A stretch of 29,016 nt of DNA from positions 1-29,016 of the forward strand of contig CAZNHL010000057.1 in NCBI GenBank assembly GCA_964572965.1, given 5' to 3'. The DNA is from CAZNHL01 sp964572965. GTDB lineage: Bacteria > Bacteroidota > Bacteroidia > Cytophagales > UBA9547. Of the stretch, positions 1-7,991 are shown in pieces (position 1 is the first letter of the stretch; every line of letters starts with the position of its first letter). The translations under genes and the position numbers were made by a program. Under the pieces are notes generated by a model. It saw only the letters and a program-made list of their open reading frames with translations, had not been told where the DNA came from and ran no database searches.

Positions 1-1100
1 ACCCAGGTTCAGAGCAAGTGCGTTATACCGCTGAGCGTGATGGTTTGTTAGGTATCTTCAATGATTTGAACGCTACCATCTTTACTAATGCTTGTGGTCC
101 GTGTATTGGTATGTGGGACAGGGTTGGCGCTGAGAAAGCAGAGAAAAATACAATCATCCACTCTTTCAACCGTAATTTCGCAAAACGTGCTGACGGTAAC
201 CCCAACACTTATGCATTCGTGGCTTCACCTGAAATGGTTGCAGCTATCGCAATTTCAGGTGATTTGTCTTTCAATCCTATTACTGATACTTTGGTAAACA
301 GTAAGGGTGAGAAAGTGAAACTGGATGCGCCTACCGGTGACGAACTTCCGAAAAAAGGTTTCGCTGTTGAAGATGCAGGTTTCCAGGCTCCGGCTGCCGA
401 TGGTAGCAGTGTTCAGGTGGCGGTTGCTCCAACTTCTGACCGTCTGCAATTGCTGGACCCTTTCACTCCTTGGGAGGGCACTGATCTGAAAGGATTGAAA
501 TTGCTGATCAAAGCAAAAGGAAAATGTACTACTGATCATATTTCTATGGCTGGTCCATGGTTGAAATACAGAGGGCACCTTGACAATATTTCTAATAACA
601 TGTTGATTGGTGCGCTTAACTTCTACAACGAGAAAACAGACAACGTTAAAAATCAATTGACCGGCGAGTATGGGCCTGTACCTGCTACTCAGCGCGCTTA
701 TAAAGCAAAAGGTGTTGGTTCTATAGTTGTAGGTGATGAAAACTATGGTGAAGGTTCTTCAAGAGAACATGCGGCCATGGAACCTCGTCACTTGGGTGTT
801 CGTGCCGTATTGGTGAAATCTTTTGCCCGTATTCATGAAACTAACCTGAAGAAGCAAGGTATGCTTGGTTTGACTTTTGCTGACAAGGATGATTACAACA
901 AGATTCAGGAAGATGATACTGTTGATATCTTAGGCTTGACTACTTTCACTCCAAATGTTCCATTGACAATCCGTCTGACTCACAAAGATGGTTCTGTTGA
1001 GGAGATCAAGGCAAACCATACTTACAATGAACAACAAATTGAGTGGTTCAAAGCAGGTGGTGCATTGAACATCATAAGAGCACAAGTAGCAGGCAAGTAA
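1..1100 (+). CDS. acn: Aconitate hydratase (aconitase), 3' part
   Basis: TCA-cycle enzyme converting citrate to isocitrate, cytoplasmic, with a [4Fe-4S] cluster. The gene begins before the window: the frame is open from base 3 (residues PGSEQVRYT), so the GTG at 18 is not the start. The visible part starts just before the cluster motif NACGPCIG, which holds two of the three cluster cysteines. It continues into the swivel domain, with KGKCTTDHISMAGPW and the GSSREHAAMEPRHLG motif that binds substrate in the aconitase family. The sequence most resembles the monomeric mitochondrial-type aconitases. The C-terminal end looks intact. Codon use is more GC-rich and regular than in many neighbours, which fits a highly expressed housekeeping gene. 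A strong terminator follows within 60 bases. The identification is secure; only the N-terminal half cannot be judged. Confidence 0.96.
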   Translation, partial: PGSEQVRYTAERDGLLGIFNDLNATIFTNACGPCIGMWDRVGAEKAEKNTIIHSFNRNFAKRADGNPNTYAFVASPEMVAAIAISGDLSFNPITDTLVNSKGEKVKLDAPTGDELPKKGFAVEDAGFQAPAADGSSVQVAVAPTSDRLQLLDPFTPWEGTDLKGLKLLIKAKGKCTTDHISMAGPWLKYRGHLDNISNNMLIGALNFYNEKTDNVKNQLTGEYGPVPATQRAYKAKGVGSIVVGDENYGEGSSREHAAMEPRHLGVRAVLVKSFARIHETNLKKQGMLGLTFADKDDYNKIQEDDTVDILGLTTFTPNVPLTIRLTHKDGSVEEIKANHTYNEQQIEWFKAGGALNIIRAQVAGK

Positions 1101-1116
1101 TTAACAGCCCTATAGT

Positions 1117-1157
1117 AAAAAAAAGAGCGGACCCGTTAGGGTATCGCTCTTTTTTTT
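1117..1157 (+). terminator. Intrinsic terminator after aconitase
   Basis: The stem GAGCG (1125-1129) pairs with CGCTC (1145-1149), extended outwards by A-run/T-run pairing and inwards by ACCC/GGGT. A run of T follows (to 1157). The A-run on the left means it could also act for the opposite strand, where the gene ending at 1312 converges. Confidence 0.85.
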
Positions 1158-1198
1158 ATCAAAACCGTATTTTAATAATTTAAGTTAAGTGTCGGCGA

Positions 1199-1241
1199 GG
1201 GCTGTTCACGAGAAGAACAGTCCCGCAGGCTTTTGTGCGGG
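1199..1241. repeat. Two tandem hairpins sharing a CCC
   Basis: Hairpin A pairs GGGCTGTTC (1199-1207) with GAACAG-T-CCC (1215-1224). Hairpin B pairs CCCGCA (1222-1227) with TGCGGG (1236-1241). The CCC at 1222-1224 belongs to both, so the two stems compete. No T-run follows. It lies between two convergent genes, beyond the aconitase terminator. It could be a dispersed palindromic repeat or a small structured RNA; the sequence does not decide. Confidence 0.5.
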
Positions 1242-1311
1242 ATGGTTTTCGCAGTGCCTTTTGACTTTAAAAGAATATAGGTTATGGATATTTGCTTATC
1301 AAAGCACCTTT

Positions 1312-1836
1312 CTAATACATTGAATGCCCCGGTTTAAAAACACCGAGAGCAACTAGTATTATAACTACAACAATCCAGATTCCTACAATAGCTATTGTTG
1401 CAATAGCGATCCTTCTGAACTTTCTGTTTTCACGTTGTGCAGTGAAGTGTTCTTCGATATTAAGCAGGTTATTTTCCATTCTCAAAAAACGATAATCGTT
1501 TAAGAGGATATAGTCATGAGCCCCGTGTTTAATGGTATCTTTTGCTACTTCCTGATTATCATGCGCAGAAAAGAATACTACTTCAGTATCATGTTCCAGT
1601 CGCTTGATTTCATCCAGAATAAAAACAGCATCTTTTTCTTCGTTATTGATTTCCTTTAAGTCATAATCAATAAATACTGCCAGAGGGTGCTGATGAATTT
1701 GTGGGAGGCATGCCGCACTGGTTTCAAAAAAACGAAACTCAAAGTGCTTGTGGTCAATAAAATGCTCTTTAATGTCTTTTATTTGGGTGGGATTATTCTC
1801 AACCACAAAAATGAGTTTTTTTAAAAGTGTTGCCAT
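1312..1836 (-). CDS. Membrane-anchored response-regulator receiver-like protein
   Basis: The 174-residue protein has a CheY-like receiver fold (about residues 6-125) and one C-terminal transmembrane helix (about 145-167, rich in I, V and A), ending in a short tail. The likely phosphoacceptor is D57 in VFIDYDL, with S90 as the conserved Ser/Thr. The acidic pocket reads E13-N14 instead of two acids, and the Lys normally following this region is replaced (DYILLND, Leu112). Phosphotransfer chemistry may therefore be weakened. No output domain or histidine kinase is adjacent. A receiver fixed to the membrane by its C-terminus suggests a docking or phosphate-sink role at the inner face of the cytoplasmic membrane, but that is inference. 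The ATG at 1836 is well placed, since LLKKLIFVVENN begins the first strand. The gene converges on aconitase. Confidence 0.75.
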   Translation of the reverse strand: MATLLKKLIFVVENNPTQIKDIKEHFIDHKHFEFRFFETSAACLPQIHQHPLAVFIDYDLKEINNEEKDAVFILDEIKRLEHDTEVVFFSAHDNQEVAKDTIKHGAHDYILLNDYRFLRMENNLLNIEEHFTAQRENRKFRRIAIATIAIVGIWIVVVIILVALGVFKPGHSMY

Positions 1837-2209
1837 AAGTTTTTTGGTTAGGTGTTAACGGTTTATACGGGCATCGCTTGCCGCTTAGTTAAGATAATAC
1901 AATTACATGACTATCCGATTTGATGAACTTCTTAAGTTCTTCTCCCGCAGACACCGCAGAACTTAACCGATTAGAATTTATAATTCCGGTTCCGCAGCCC
2001 TAAAAAGTTTAACAATCAATAAAATCTACGCTATCCACGAAATTAACAGTCAAAATGTAGAATTTCTGGTTAAGTGAATCAGGTAAGGTACAATGAAACA
2101 AGTACTCATATATAATTAACTGTTTTAGAGGGAATAAATATTGAGGCTAAATATCAATTCCCCTTTTATGTTGTTTGTTTCTTCATTACACTATTAGTAC
2201 GTTTGTTAA
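1837..2209. other. 373-base intergenic region, divergent promoters expected
   Basis: No gene was found here. The region separates the receiver gene (leftward) from the helicase gene (rightward). It contains a small stem GAACTT/AAGTTC (1925-1939) with a three-base loop, and otherwise AT-rich unstructured sequence. A candidate rightward promoter lies at its far end and is listed separately. I see no RNA gene. Confidence 0.5.
2175..2205 (+). promoter_or_regulatory. Bacteroidota-type promoter at the helicase start
   Basis: TTG at 2175-2177 and TACGTTTG at 2198-2205 match the TTG / TAnnTTTG consensus of the Bacteroidota primary sigma factor, with a 20-base spacer. The predicted transcription start (about 2210-2212) coincides with the GTG start codon at 2210, implying a leaderless or nearly leaderless message if both predictions are right. 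Confidence 0.45.
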
Positions 2210-5200
2210 GTGCAGTCGCTCCTTCGGTCATATCTTAAAAAACTTACCAATTTAAGTGGTAACAATCGTTCCTTACTGCTTTTACGCCTTTCTGCCGAGC
2301 AGGATCTTGATTTGCATGAGCTTGATTTCCTGTTGGGAAAATCTTCTTATTATATTATAGAACAGCTGATAACAGGTAAGAATCAGATTCCTTTGTGTTC
2401 AATTATTGATAGTAGAGATGCTAAGTCAAACGAGCTGAGCAGGCGACTTAAAAACATTAACAGGAAAGATGCTTTCATCTTTGAAGAACGAGGAGCTAAA
2501 GACCTTTATGTAGGCTATCCGATGGTGTATGGCCGTATGCATGATGGTACTACCATTCGTTGTCCCTTGTTATTTTTCCCGGTAGAACTTGCCGAAGTAA
2601 AAGATCAATGGCAACTGAAGCAAAGAAAAGATGTTGCAGCTACTTTCAATAAGAGCTTTTTGCTGGCTTATTCGCATTTTAACAACGTATCAATCAGTGA
2701 CGATTTCTTAGATACAGCTTTTGAAGAAGCAGTTACAGATGCGCGGGCATTTAAAGTGATCCTGTATGAATTATTAAAAGAAAGCCAGCTTGAATTAAAT
2801 TTTACCACAGAACTATTCGAAGATCACCTGGACTTCTTCGTTTCATATAAAAAGGAAGATATTGAACTGGCTTATGAACCAGGCCAGCTAAAGCTTTTTA
2901 ATCAGGCAGTGTTAGGTATTTTTCCGCAGGCAGGCTCTTATTTAGTGCCTGATTATGAACAGTGGCTTTCTATACCTTTAAGTGATGGATTAGAAAGCTT
3001 TTTTCAGGCCAAGCAAACAGAGGGGAAAGTATTCAAAGAAGAGCAGTTAGTGACTCCGTTTAGTCTGGATCCTTCTCAGGAACTTGCGGTTCGTGAGGTG
3101 AAAGAAGGCAATTCTCTGGTTGTACAAGGGCCGCCGGGTACAGGGAAGTCGCAACTGATATGTAACCTGGTTGCCGATTTTGTAGCTGCTGGTAAAAAGG
3201 TGCTTGTTGTTTGTGATAAGCGTGCTGCTTTAGATGTGGTATATCGCCGTCTGGCTACACAACAGATGCAGCCATTTGTTGCACAGGTACATGATTTCAG
3301 GAATGACAGGAAAATGCTTTTTGACCTGATTGCTTCACAGGTAAACAAGGTGGAAGAATATGAGAAACTGAACACTCAATTAGATACCGTTTTCCTTGAA
3401 AGGAATTTCCTGCAGAATAGCCGGCGTATAGACCAGTCTGTGGCAGAATTAGAAGAATTCAGAAAGGCGTTATTTGATGATAGCCTTTGTGGTTTGAGCG
3501 TTAAAGAACTGTACCTGAATTCTGAACCGGATGCTAAGCGTATTGGCCTTGGAGATTTATATAACCATTTTCATTTTGTTGCCAATTGGCCTGATTTTAT
3601 AGCAAAATTCAAGATGTGGGTGCCTTATGCCTTACGTTTTGAAAAAGAGGCTTATTCGTTTTTTAACAGAATAGATTTTGCAAATCTGACTTTTAGTGAC
3701 CGTGATCTGATGGCGCGTTTTCTAAAGGAGATTCCTCAGCATTATGACGCTGTAATGCTACAGCACAAAACACTGTCAGGTGAGGCTTTCTCTGAACAAT
3801 GGCTGTTCGACTTTCATGCTGTTAAACCTGCTGTTAGCGATTTTGTCTCGCTCTTTGAGAATAACGAAATACTGGAGGCATTCCGTTTTCTGCACGGGAA
3901 AAAACTGACAGATACAAAGTTCGCGGAACTCTCTGACCAGGCTTTGGCTTTGCATCAGGAAGGTTATGAAACTTCATTGCCGGAAACAGAACTTGAAATA
4001 ACGAGAGCGCTCCTTAGCGATGCTATCAAAGCTTTTCAGTCAGTACCAGGCAAATTGCTCTGGAAGCTATTCAATAAAAACAGAAAGCAGGTAAAAGACT
4101 TGTTATTACAAAACAGGTTACCACTAACACAGGAAGGACTTAATATACTTAGCGGAAAAATAGAGAGACGTAAAACCTGGGAAAAGCTCCGTGTTCAGTT
4201 AAAGAAATTCGGATGGCCGTCAGAATTGAATTTGCCAGATCTTGATGTGCTGCAGGTTTGGGTAAATAATAGAAACACAGCTTTCGTTGCTTTAAGCCAA
4301 CATACTTCAACTAATGAAGTTTTCTTGTTAAAAGGTTTGCAAAAACTTGAGTTAGCTCAGTTAAGAGAACATGTAGCAGCACTACAGCAATTGGCAGACA
4401 ATTATTTACAGAATAGGAGAGAATGGCAAAAACATTTCCCCGAAGCACAGTTGCTGAATATTTTTGCAGAAAAATCTTTTGCTCCTAAAGCATTAGAAGA
4501 TTTACTAAGAGACTTTGATGCCTTGTCGGAGATGGATCGTCAGCGTACTTTCTTTGACGTGAAAGAACTGGAACTGGCCAATTTGCTGGTAAGTCAGTCG
4601 GGAGAAAATATAAGCGCTGCTGACTTGATTGAACAAGCGGAGAACAGCCTTAGATTGGCCTGGATTGAACAAATAGAAAGACGTTTTCCTATTCTTCGTG
4701 CAGTGGCTACTGAGAGGATAGCCTTGCTGGAAGAACAATTACAGGAAGCAATAAAACAAAAGCAGCAATTAAGCCATGAGGTTTTACATCTCAAATTAAA
4801 AGAAAATACCTATAGAGACCTGGAGTATAACCGTTTGCAAAACCGGGTGAGTTATCGGGACCTTTTACATCAGGTTACTAAAAAGAAAAAAATCTGGCCT
4901 TTACGAGAGCTGGTGAAGGAATATGCACATGAAATATTTCGCTTAGTTCCTGTGTGGCTGGCTTCTCCGGAAACAGTTTCTGCGGTTTTTCCAATGGAGG
5001 AATGTTTTGATCTGGTAATTTTTGATGAAGCATCGCAGTGTTTCTCTGAACGTGGACTACCCGCAGTTTATAGAGGAAAACAGGTAGTAATAGCCGGTGA
5101 TAGTAAACAGTTGCCTCCCAATGACCTCTATCAGATTCGTTTTGAAACCGAAGAGGAAGAGTCTGCGGAACAGGAAGCTGTTTCTTTGCTGGACCTAGGT

Positions 5201-6163
5201 GTTCGTTATTTCAGGCAAAGAGGATTGACAGGACATTACAGGAGCCGTTCTTTAGATCTGATTGATTTCTCAAATCAACATTTCTATAATAATAAACTGG
5301 AGTTGTTACCAGACTTCAAAGTCGTTCAGCAAAATGAACCTGCTATTCATTATCATCTGGTACCGGGTTATTGGGAGAAAAACAGCAATATGACCGAAGC
5401 AGAAAAGATTGTTGCTTTAGTACGCAAGCTGAAATCAGAGAATCCTGATAAATCAATAGGAGTGGTTACTTTCAACCAGAAACAACAGCAGTTGATTTTC
5501 GATTTGCTGGATATGGAAAAGCTTTTGAAACCGGAAGATCTGGAACCGCTTTTTGTAAAGAATATAGAAAATGTTCAAGGCGACGAACGGGATATTATTT
5601 TGTTTTCTGTTGCTTATGCTCCTGATCTGAGTGGGCGTATCCTAATGAATTTCGGGTCATTGAACGCGCAGGGAGGAGAGAATAGATTGAATGTTGCAGT
5701 TACCCGTGCCCGTTTCCAGATTCATGTGGTAAGTAGTATTATGCCGGAACAACTAAAGGTTGAAGACAGCAAGAATTCAGGCCCTAAGTTACTGAAAGAA
5801 TACCTGGCATATGCGTGGCGGGTTTCACATGGCGAGTTTGAACCTGTTTATACCCGACAGGCTGGTTTTAGTGCGGATTGGTTTTTAAAGAACAAGTTGG
5901 CAGACCGGTCGAAATTGTTTGTAAAAGAAATGCCTTTTGCGGATATTACTGCCAGAAATAAAGGGGAATATAAGGGTGTAATTCTGACTGATGACGACTT
6001 TTATTATAACAGTCTGACTGCGAAAGATCCACATGCTTACAGGTATTTTAGCCTGACCGACAAAAACTGGAAATTTAAGAGATTATACAGCCGGCAGTAT
6101 TGGGCTGACCCTTCAGGGTTTATAGAATCATTGAATAAATATTTTTATGAAAACAGTATTTAA
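2210..6163 (+). CDS. Large SF1 helicase, DUF4011-like N-terminus and Vsr-like tail (Hhe-like)
   Basis: The 1317-residue protein is an UPF1/DNA2-type superfamily 1 helicase. The N-terminus (LKKLTNLSGNNRSLLLLR) resembles the DUF4011 motif. Walker A is GPPGTGKS (307-314), followed by a very long insertion of about 600 residues with helical, coiled-coil character. Next come Walker B VIFDEASQ (936-943), GDSKQLPP (963-970), GHYRSRS, NVQGDERDIILFS and VAVTRAR (1163-1168). The last 80 residues (VILTDDDFYYN from 1257, GW-like NWKFKRLYSRQYW ending at W1298) follow the pattern of the Vsr/MTES_1575 endonuclease-like domain at the end of many such helicases. This architecture recalls Hhe defence proteins, but is shorter and I see no DUF3320. 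The GTG start is forced by a stop at 2207-2209; a later start cannot be excluded. The 3' end overlaps the next gene by 17 bases. Confidence 0.85.
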   Translation: MQSLLRSYLKKLTNLSGNNRSLLLLRLSAEQDLDLHELDFLLGKSSYYIIEQLITGKNQIPLCSIIDSRDAKSNELSRRLKNINRKDAFIFEERGAKDLYVGYPMVYGRMHDGTTIRCPLLFFPVELAEVKDQWQLKQRKDVAATFNKSFLLAYSHFNNVSISDDFLDTAFEEAVTDARAFKVILYELLKESQLELNFTTELFEDHLDFFVSYKKEDIELAYEPGQLKLFNQAVLGIFPQAGSYLVPDYEQWLSIPLSDGLESFFQAKQTEGKVFKEEQLVTPFSLDPSQELAVREVKEGNSLVVQGPPGTGKSQLICNLVADFVAAGKKVLVVCDKRAALDVVYRRLATQQMQPFVAQVHDFRNDRKMLFDLIASQVNKVEEYEKLNTQLDTVFLERNFLQNSRRIDQSVAELEEFRKALFDDSLCGLSVKELYLNSEPDAKRIGLGDLYNHFHFVANWPDFIAKFKMWVPYALRFEKEAYSFFNRIDFANLTFSDRDLMARFLKEIPQHYDAVMLQHKTLSGEAFSEQWLFDFHAVKPAVSDFVSLFENNEILEAFRFLHGKKLTDTKFAELSDQALALHQEGYETSLPETELEITRALLSDAIKAFQSVPGKLLWKLFNKNRKQVKDLLLQNRLPLTQEGLNILSGKIERRKTWEKLRVQLKKFGWPSELNLPDLDVLQVWVNNRNTAFVALSQHTSTNEVFLLKGLQKLELAQLREHVAALQQLADNYLQNRREWQKHFPEAQLLNIFAEKSFAPKALEDLLRDFDALSEMDRQRTFFDVKELELANLLVSQSGENISAADLIEQAENSLRLAWIEQIERRFPILRAVATERIALLEEQLQEAIKQKQQLSHEVLHLKLKENTYRDLEYNRLQNRVSYRDLLHQVTKKKKIWPLRELVKEYAHEIFRLVPVWLASPETVSAVFPMEECFDLVIFDEASQCFSERGLPAVYRGKQVVIAGDSKQLPPNDLYQIRFETEEEESAEQEAVSLLDLGVRYFRQRGLTGHYRSRSLDLIDFSNQHFYNNKLELLPDFKVVQQNEPAIHYHLVPGYWEKNSNMTEAEKIVALVRKLKSENPDKSIGVVTFNQKQQQLIFDLLDMEKLLKPEDLEPLFVKNIENVQGDERDIILFSVAYAPDLSGRILMNFGSLNAQGGENRLNVAVTRARFQIHVVSSIMPEQLKVEDSKNSGPKLLKEYLAYAWRVSHGEFEPVYTRQAGFSADWFLKNKLADRSKLFVKEMPFADITARNKGEYKGVILTDDDFYYNSLTAKDPHAYRYFSLTDKNWKFKRLYSRQYWADPSGFIESLNKYFYENSI

Positions 6164-7313
6164 GTGGAGTAGCGTTGCAGCATTTGTGGCCTTGATTTGG
6201 CTTACAACAGGTTGTGATAATACTGAAAAAGAAACAGAGCATTTGGTAGCGGATACTACAGCTCTTCGGGATTCTGCTACGTTTGTGGCAAAACTGCCGG
6301 AAGGCTATATCTATAAACATTTTTCAGGAAAACTGGAAGATGGAACACCTATAGAAGTGGAAGTGACCCTGAACAAAGGAAATGCAATGGTTTACTGGCA
6401 TCAGGGGACTTTGTCGCCGGTGTATGCTGAAGGACGTGCTGATTCTGCTGGTGTATTGCATTTAATGAACGATGTCCGCAGCGAAAACCCTACAGAGTTT
6501 TTTACAGGCTCGTTGACCTCCAGGAAGCTTGTGGGTGCTTTAAAGGCAGAAAACCCGAAACAAATAGAGTTGCTTGAAAATTACGGTGAAGGTTCTCTCC
6601 GTTTCGAAGGTTTTACAAAGGCAGATTCAATTAAGCTGATTAATAAACCTAATTCTCCGGAAGGGCATGTTGATGTCGCCTATCTGATTCCTAGTTCGGT
6701 TGACCCGGCTATTGATGCCAATAAAATCAGCACAATGCTCTTGCCTTTCTATTTTGGTGATAAATCAAAAGCACCTGATATCAGAACAGGAGCACAACAG
6801 GAAATAGGTTTCTTCAGAGATGACTATACAAGTGTAGGGAAGAATTTTAATGGAGAGTTTGGTGCAGCGTTCAACTGGCAGTCGTTCAGCGAATCCAGGG
6901 TTGTTTTCAACAATAAATATATTCTTTCCCTTCAGGTTTCGCGCTACGAATACACGGGTGGTGCACATGGTTTCTCTAGTTCAGAGTTCAGGGTAATTGA
7001 CTTGAAAAGTGCAAAGAGATTAAAACTGGAAGATGTTTTTAACAAAAACTATAGGTCAAGCCTGATTAAACTTATTGAACAAAACTTGCGCACAACGTTC
7101 CGTATTTCAAAAGAAAAAACTTTAGAAGAAGGAGGATTACTGGTGCCGGCTGTTGAGCCTACTGAAAACTTCTTCCTGACAGATAAAGGTATTGGTTTCG
7201 TTTATAACCCATACGAAATAGCCGCTTATTCTTATGGTAATGTTGAAGTGTTTCTGAGCTTTGATCAGGTATCAAAAATTATTAAGGAAGATATTGTAGA
7301 GCAATTGAAATAA
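6147..7313 (+). CDS. DUF3298-family lipoprotein
   Basis: The 388-residue protein has a lipoprotein signal peptide with lipobox LTTGC (Cys23 is the acylated residue; D24 and N25 follow). The N-terminal half is an unfamiliar beta-rich region (about 50-165). The C-terminal half looks like the DUF4163/DUF3298 pair found in RsiV- and PdaC-type envelope proteins: VSRYEYTGGAHG (GGAHG at 271-275), then FRVIDLKSAKRLKLEDVF, and a closing segment GIGFVYNPYEIAAYSYGNVEVFLSF. It is therefore probably an outer-membrane or periplasmic lipoprotein with a carbohydrate- or lysozyme-related binding fold; its exact role is unknown. The start ATG lies inside the end of the helicase gene, so the two are probably co-transcribed and translationally coupled. 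The first REP-like hairpin follows within 20 bases of the stop. Confidence 0.8.
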   Translation: MKTVFKWSSVAAFVALIWLTTGCDNTEKETEHLVADTTALRDSATFVAKLPEGYIYKHFSGKLEDGTPIEVEVTLNKGNAMVYWHQGTLSPVYAEGRADSAGVLHLMNDVRSENPTEFFTGSLTSRKLVGALKAENPKQIELLENYGEGSLRFEGFTKADSIKLINKPNSPEGHVDVAYLIPSSVDPAIDANKISTMLLPFYFGDKSKAPDIRTGAQQEIGFFRDDYTSVGKNFNGEFGAAFNWQSFSESRVVFNNKYILSLQVSRYEYTGGAHGFSSSEFRVIDLKSAKRLKLEDVFNKNYRSSLIKLIEQNLRTTFRISKEKTLEEGGLLVPAVEPTENFFLTDKGIGFVYNPYEIAAYSYGNVEVFLSFDQVSKIIKEDIVEQLK

Positions 7314-7324
7314 TTGTCTTCAAT

Positions 7325-7503
7325 GAATTGGACAGGGTTTTAGCCCTATCTGTAGAGAATTTGTAATTTGGCTAAAGCCGATTGTTTGAGGATTATTTTG
7401 TGGGCCTTCAGCTAAAGCAGAAGGCAATTAATAGGAGTTTGGTTAGGATCGGGCTTCAGCCAGATCGAAGATAGGAGTAAATATTATTTGGCTTTAGCCA
7501 AAT
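7325..7503. repeat. Upstream REP-like hairpin cluster (five hairpins)
   Basis: The hairpins are: 7330-7347 (AGGG-TTTTAG-CCCT type); 7367-7383 (TTGGC-TAAA-GCCGA, imperfect); 7404-7425 (GCCTTC and GAAGGC around GC-TAAA-GC, one A/A mismatch); 7447-7466 (GATC-G-GGC-TTCA-GCC-A-GATC); 7486-7503 (ATTTGGC-TTTA-GCCAAAT, perfect). Stem sequences differ while pairing is kept, as expected for REP families. Confidence 0.75.
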
Positions 7504-7549
7504 TGTTCCCGGCTAATAATTTTTTGTTTTATTTTTTAAGCTATGTGTT

Positions 7550-7990
7550 ATGCCTTTTGTAAAAGTCTACATCCATTTTGTCTGGAGTACAAAAAATAGA
7601 ATTCCATTTCTGGCAACCAAAGAAATGAGATTAAAAGTGTGGAATCATATTAGGGATAATGCCAAAGAAAAAGGTATTCATGTTGATTTTATTAGCGGAT
7701 ATGAGGACCATTGTCATTGCCTGATTTCATTAGGCGTAGATCAGACAATTCAGAAAATAATGCAATTGATTAAAGGGGAGTCTTCTTTTTGGATCAATAA
7801 GCAATTATTAACCAGAGAGAAGTTTGAGTGGCAGAATGAATATTTTGCAGTGTCTGTTTCTGAATCGATGGTTGATGTAGTTAGAAATTATATCAAAAAA
7901 CAAGAGACACACCATGAACGGAAAACTTTCCAGCAGGAATACGATGAGTTTGCCTCCAAATATGGTTTCCGGAAATTTGTTGATGTTTGA
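7550..7990 (+). CDS. REP-associated tyrosine transposase (IS200-like, Y1_Tnp)
   Basis: The 146-residue, single-domain HUH endonuclease acts on single-stranded hairpin DNA. The metal-binding HUH motif is H54-C55-H56 (GYEDHCHCLI), with Cys in the middle position instead of the usual hydrophobic residue. The catalytic tyrosine is Y114 in VVRNYIKKQETHH. The segment FEWQNEYFAVSVSES (from about 92) matches the WQxGYxAFSVS motif of this family. Length is normal for an intact copy and no stop or frameshift is seen, so it may be active. The gene is surrounded by hairpins that share the GGC-loop-GCC core, which are the expected substrates of a RAYT enzyme. The ATG at 7550 gives the usual MPFVKVYIHFVWSTKNR start. 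Confidence 0.93.
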   Translation: MPFVKVYIHFVWSTKNRIPFLATKEMRLKVWNHIRDNAKEKGIHVDFISGYEDHCHCLISLGVDQTIQKIMQLIKGESSFWINKQLLTREKFEWQNEYFAVSVSESMVDVVRNYIKKQETHHERKTFQQEYDEFASKYGFRKFVDV

Positions 7991-7991
7991 C

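Noticed and set aside
255..656. 133-codon minus-strand ORF inside aconitase
   Set aside because: Antisense shadow of a secure gene; composition is not protein-like.
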